From positions 5,416,501 through 5,480,500 of the forward strand of contig NC_080559.1 in the NCBI RefSeq assembly GCF_030253575.1: a stretch of DNA of 64,000 bases. The letters run 5' to 3'. The notes beneath the pieces were generated by a model that saw only the letters and a list, made by a program, of their open reading frames with translations, was not told the origin of the DNA and did no database searches. Source of the stretch: Rhododendron vialii (lineage: Eukaryota > Streptophyta > Magnoliopsida > Ericales > Ericaceae). This document shows positions 61,201 through 64,000 of this stretch, piece after piece. Position 1 is the first letter of the stretch. Each line of letters opens with the position of its first letter. Position numbers and translations under genes: made by a program.

Positions 61201-61845
61201 GAATAAAACAAAGAACGTATATTTGCAATAACGGTAACCTAATCAGACGTATCATGTATGCACAAATGTAAGATCAAAGACAGACACAAACACACACCAA
61301 CGAAGATCTAAATAGCAGTAGCAGCCCGACTAACAGTACCACGAGTATCAATGATACGTAGCCGGAATCAAGTGCAGCGGTCGTAAATTTCATAAAATTA
61401 TTTACAGCGCCAAAGCACTTAACGTGGTTGTAGCTGTCTTAGTATCAGTCATCAAGGCTGACAAAGAATCAGATACAAGTCGATACATAGCAGGAATAGG
61501 TTGAAACACGTGCGGATTTTGGGTATCACCAGATATTAAACTATTAGCAGCATCGAAAGGCTAAAAATCCGTACATAGCTCCTAAAGAAGATGAACATAG
61601 TATTACCCGACAATCCAAGTCATGAGGAAGGCGATAGAGAGGCCCTCAGTTGATTTTTTCCTGTAGTTGGTGATGATTTGAGGAATCTCAGCAACACCCC
61701 AGCTGATTACACTCACTAATCCCAGTGCCAGTGATACTCCATCTCTCACGTCGCACAGACAATACTTAATATACTGTCTTGCCCATTCCGAGCAATGCTT
61801 ATCTCTCGGGCATATTGGTGGCAGAGAACTTGTTAACAATCCCAT
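51567..61845 (-). CDS. PQ-loop family vacuolar amino-acid transporter (YPQ1/SLC66-like), last exon not found
   Basis: Ten coding exons join in phase: 61607-61845, 60084-60126, 57889-57915, 57702-57794, 56238-56413, 55048-55219, 54823-54948, 54319-54438, a 21-bp microexon 52057-52077, and 51567-51625 (358 aa so far). PQ motif 1 (GVAEIPQIITNYRKKS) is at about 50-65 and PQ motif 2 (GGRLPQICLN) at about 323-332, separated by a long hydrophilic loop with a RSSSLERELYYM segment. Family members have seven helices and export cationic amino acids or cystine from vacuoles or lysosomes (family knowledge). The expected last exon (about 45 codons, helix 7) is not visible down to the UGT gene. Reading on past exon 10 meets TGA at 51,563-51,565. 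A leader intron acceptor lies just upstream of the ATG (CATTTACAG, about 61,866). Confidence 0.85.
51730..51780. repeat. 17-bp direct repeats around a poly(T) stub
   Basis: GGAAAATTGGAGCATTT is at 51,730-51,746 and 51,764-51,780, separated only by a T-run and GAAAAT. It lies in intron 9 of the PQ-loop gene. Confidence 0.7.
51840..52010 (-). mobile_element. SINE-like fragment in PQ-loop intron 9
   Basis: The minus strand shows an A-box-like TAGCTTGGTGTAATGGTAAA and, about 115 bases on, a B-box-like GGTTCAACCC. In between, GTTTGAATCTCTGGGGCAAA occurs twice in tandem. There is no A-tail, so it may be truncated. Confidence 0.5.
52930..53838. repeat. tandem duplication (about 460 bp unit) in PQ-loop intron 8
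   Basis: Copy 1 (about 52,930-53,393) and copy 2 (about 53,394-53,838) share TAGCTCCATAAGTTTCAGTT, GGATACATCAACAAAGATG and GTGCCTACGGATCAACC. They are roughly 85% alike by eye. No coding frame is conserved between them. Confidence 0.8.
58236..58268. repeat. GA microsatellite in PQ-loop intron 2
   Basis: About 15 uninterrupted GA units. Confidence 0.9.
59097..59146. repeat. 18-bp direct repeats around a GCTGATAAAAAAAA stub
   Basis: AAGATGTCTATAGGAATT is at 59,097-59,114 and 59,129-59,146. The 14 bases between end in an A-run and resemble the last bases of the LINE tail at 38.45 kb. It lies in PQ-loop intron 2. Confidence 0.75.
59340..59700. repeat. dispersed CGTGTCC-rich repeat, third copy
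   Basis: GTGTCCCAGCATCTCCCTAG and CATGTCCCCAGCGTGTC recall 13,450-13,960 and 30,180-30,443. It lies in PQ-loop intron 2. Confidence 0.5.
60911..61072 (+). mobile_element. SINE-like element in PQ-loop intron 1
   Basis: GGGGTAGATCAAGTGACAAC (A-box-like) is followed by GAGTTCGAAAC (B box) at about 60,970, a GGCCGCAGGAGAGAATCTC body and a final A-tract. The body word GGCGTGGATGCAA recalls the SINE at 38.8 kb. No clear target-site duplication. Confidence 0.65.
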
Positions 61846-62639
61846 TGCATACAATTCAACAGACCTGTAAATGTTGACATACACGGAGATATTAGAGATA
61901 TGTAAGTATTGAGTATAACCCCAAAAATAATAATAATAATCGTACGGGATTCTGATTGTCCATGGCTCGAAAAAGAAATTAAATTTGAACGTCAAAGGAC
62001 TCACTGCGGAAAATTTGTCCGGTCACAATTTGTCAAAAAGGATTCAAACTTTTCTGCATTAGTCAAAAGAACTTATTTATATCTAGTAACTTGAGGGAAG
62101 AAAGATTAAATTTCTTTAAGAAAAAGAACTCCTCTCAAATTTTAAGCTATCGCTTTGCGGATAGAACAATACTTTTGAACGTGGTTGTTTTATAAATGTT
62201 TGTGTATGTATAGAGAGAGTGAAAAGTAGAGATATAAAAGGGAAAAGCAAGCAATCATGAACCTAGAGAACAAAGATATTCTAAAAAAACTACTCTTATC
62301 TTATGCTACTAATAAATTACAATTGCCATTCAAGAAGAGAAACTAGCTTGAAGAAGAAAACAAGGGAAGAATCGGAGAGGATTAGAGGAATGATTAAAAT
62401 CTAACAACTCAAAAGGTGATCAATACTTCGAGATTTTGAGACTGTGAAAATAAAACGCATAAACTAAACCCTAAGGGTTGGCCTCGCGTTCTTGGCCCGA
62501 GACATAGCCCCTCATAACGTTTTAGCATCAATTCCTCACCTCCGGTCGTAAGCATGTGAAACCGCCGGAGGAAATGTAAAAATTAGTTCGAGATGCACGC
62601 AACCGGTCGTACACACAACAAAAAACTCGAATGGCGAGC

Positions 62640-62777
62640 GGAGAGAGAGAGAGAGATTTGTAGCTCCTTACAGCCTTACAGGGATGCCGAAGAGGTTTTA
62701 AGTTGATGCTTCGGCTGGATTCGGAAGAAGACGAAGAAGAGAGAAGGCGGTCAGAGCAGAGCAGTGACTGCTGATGT

Positions 62778-62805
<28 letters not shown>
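62640..62805 (-). promoter_or_regulatory. probable leader of the PQ-loop gene with two GA/CT tracts
   Basis: CT runs on the minus strand (GA tracts at about 62,640 and 62,779-62,803) and a possible donor (CCT then GTAAGGCT, near 62,688) suggest the untranslated first exon is here. No TATA box was identified. Confidence 0.4.
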
Positions 62806-62808
<3 letters not shown>

Positions 62809-63085
62809 GATGGGGTTTGATGCACAGCAGTTCCCGATGAGTATGGGGTTTCGTCGTCTTCTGTTGGCCTTGTTTCTAGAGGATTTGCACCGAGAATGGC
62901 TGCAACGTGAACAGTTCCATAAAACCCATGCGCCTGATCAGGGTCAGGGGTTTATTGCGAGTTATTATTCTTCGGGACAGCGACAGATTACGTCCGTGAT
63001 GCTCATTATTATATTATTACTCTCCGTCTCAATTTATTTGTATAATATAATATTGAGAAACAAACTTATTTCGGGAGCATAATCT

Positions 63086-63767
63086 TCTATATTAGAAAAC
63101 AGATCGGTCTTTTGTCTGTTCATACATACATGAGCACCCTTTCAACCGTCCGATCAATATTCATGTTAGTTGTAGCCGTCCGATCGAGAGAATACTTCCT
63201 AAAATAATCCTTCTAATTTTATAACTGGTAAATTCTTTCAATTAATCGCTTTTAAGTTTTTTCCTTAAAAGGCTTGATTATCTTTTTGAGTTTAAATTAA
63301 ATCAATTATTGATTTCCCTCTAAAGTTGATTTCTATACATTCAATTCAATATTTTTTAGCAACATGTGGAAATCAAGCTAAAAGAAAACAATTTAAAAGC
63401 AAATATTAAATTGAATATAAGGAAATCAACTTTGGAGGGAAATCAGTTATTGAGTTGATTTAAATTCAAAAAGATAATCAAGCCTTTTAAGGAAAAAAAC
63501 TTAAAAGCAATCAATTGAAAAAATTGAAAATTGTACGGATAGATATAATAAGGTTATGAGATTTATATTAGGAAGTATATTCTCAAATGAATAGATATAA
63601 TCTCTTGAAAATACGATCCAACGGTTGTAGAAGGTGTTGGGTTTCTAGATTATAAAATTGAAAATAGCGATGAAAGATCAAAAACAAAAACAAAAAAAAA
63701 TTTGAGATAAAAAACTTTTTGTGTTCAAAACGCGTTGTTTCGTGCCTTTAGGCACGGGCAATTCCTA
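63086..63767 (+). mobile_element. Helitron-like non-autonomous element with internal foldback
   Basis: It starts TCTATATTAGAAAACAG and ends in a short hairpin (CGTGCC-TTTA-GGCACG) followed by GGCAATTCCTA. This is the TC start and 3' hairpin layout of Helitrons, though the last bases are CTAT and not the usual CTRR. Inside, about 63,190-63,355 is complementary to about 63,370-63,580. Confidence 0.6.
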
Positions 63768-64000
63768 TCTATATTATAAAACAGAGTAGTCTTTTGTCTG
63801 CCCATACAAACATGAGCACCCCTCCAACCGTCCGATCAATATTTCATGTTAGCTGTAGCCGTCCGATCGAGAGAATACTTCGTAATATAAACTACCCTAA
63901 CCTTGTGATCGGTAAATCCTTTCAATTGATTGCTTTTACGTTGTTTCCTTAAAAAGATTTTCCTATTTAATTTTCCTACATCCAACTCAATAATTTCCTT
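63768..64000 (+). mobile_element. second Helitron-like element, cut by the window end
   Basis: It starts TCTATATTATAAAACAG directly at the end of the previous element. It repeats its first 130 bases closely, including CAACCGTCCGATCAATAT and CCGTCCGATCGAGAGAATAC. Confidence 0.6.

Noticed and set aside
62810..63082. 90-codon plus-strand frame starting MGFDAQQFPMSMGF
   Set aside because: No known domain; it lies opposite the probable leader of the PQ-loop gene and runs into AT-rich DNA, so coding status is not supported.

Overview
The window is nuclear DNA of a flowering plant, most probably a eudicot. It is AT-rich with many introns, and every recognisable gene belongs to a land-plant family: PHL7-like MYB-CC, AREB3-like bZIP, UBA2-type RNA-binding protein, PHYTOCHROME KINASE SUBSTRATE, UGT89 glycosyltransferases and a PQ-loop vacuolar transporter. 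The space between genes is filled with MITEs, SINEs, LINE 3' ends, a decayed Copia element and Helitron-like repeats. The species cannot be fixed from the sequence. No tRNA, rRNA or CRISPR locus was seen.

Layout. 1-3.3 kb: repeats with a tRNA-derived SINE. 3.4-8.9 kb (minus): PHL7-like gene, six coding exons, leader probably starting near 10.5 kb. 12.1-12.5 kb: non-LTR insertion with a 14-bp target-site duplication (TSD). 13.1-19.1 kb (minus): AREB3-like ABA-response bZIP, three coding exons, with a 4.85-kb intron carrying a hAT-like element. 20-25.4 kb: foldback elements and a Copia 3' remnant. 27.6 kb: a 230-nt near-perfect hairpin. 30.9-32.2 kb (minus): intronless UBA2-like gene. 34.5-38.5 kb: nested MITEs, a segmental duplication and a LINE tail. 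39.2-40.9 kb (plus): intronless PKS gene with a SINE just upstream. 41-46 kb: mostly non-coding, with one orphan candidate exon. 46.4-50.5 kb: two UGT89-type genes head to head. 51.6-61.8 kb (minus): PQ-loop gene, ten coding exons, with its last exon not found. 63.1-64 kb: two Helitron-like elements head to tail.

The genes are independent transcription units with no operon logic. Three are linked by theme only: ABA signalling (AREB3-like), phosphate or MYB-CC regulation (PHL7-like) and light signalling (PKS). The UGT pair is a local duplication sharing a 1.3-kb promoter interval.

I see no clearly new biological system. The best leads are the 27.6-kb hairpin (possible young MIRNA or siRNA locus), a hAT-like element inserted exactly at a UGT stop codon, the PQ-loop gene that seems to lack its last helix, and four tiny poly(A) stub insertions with long target-site duplications. 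All coordinates and exon joins were read by eye.
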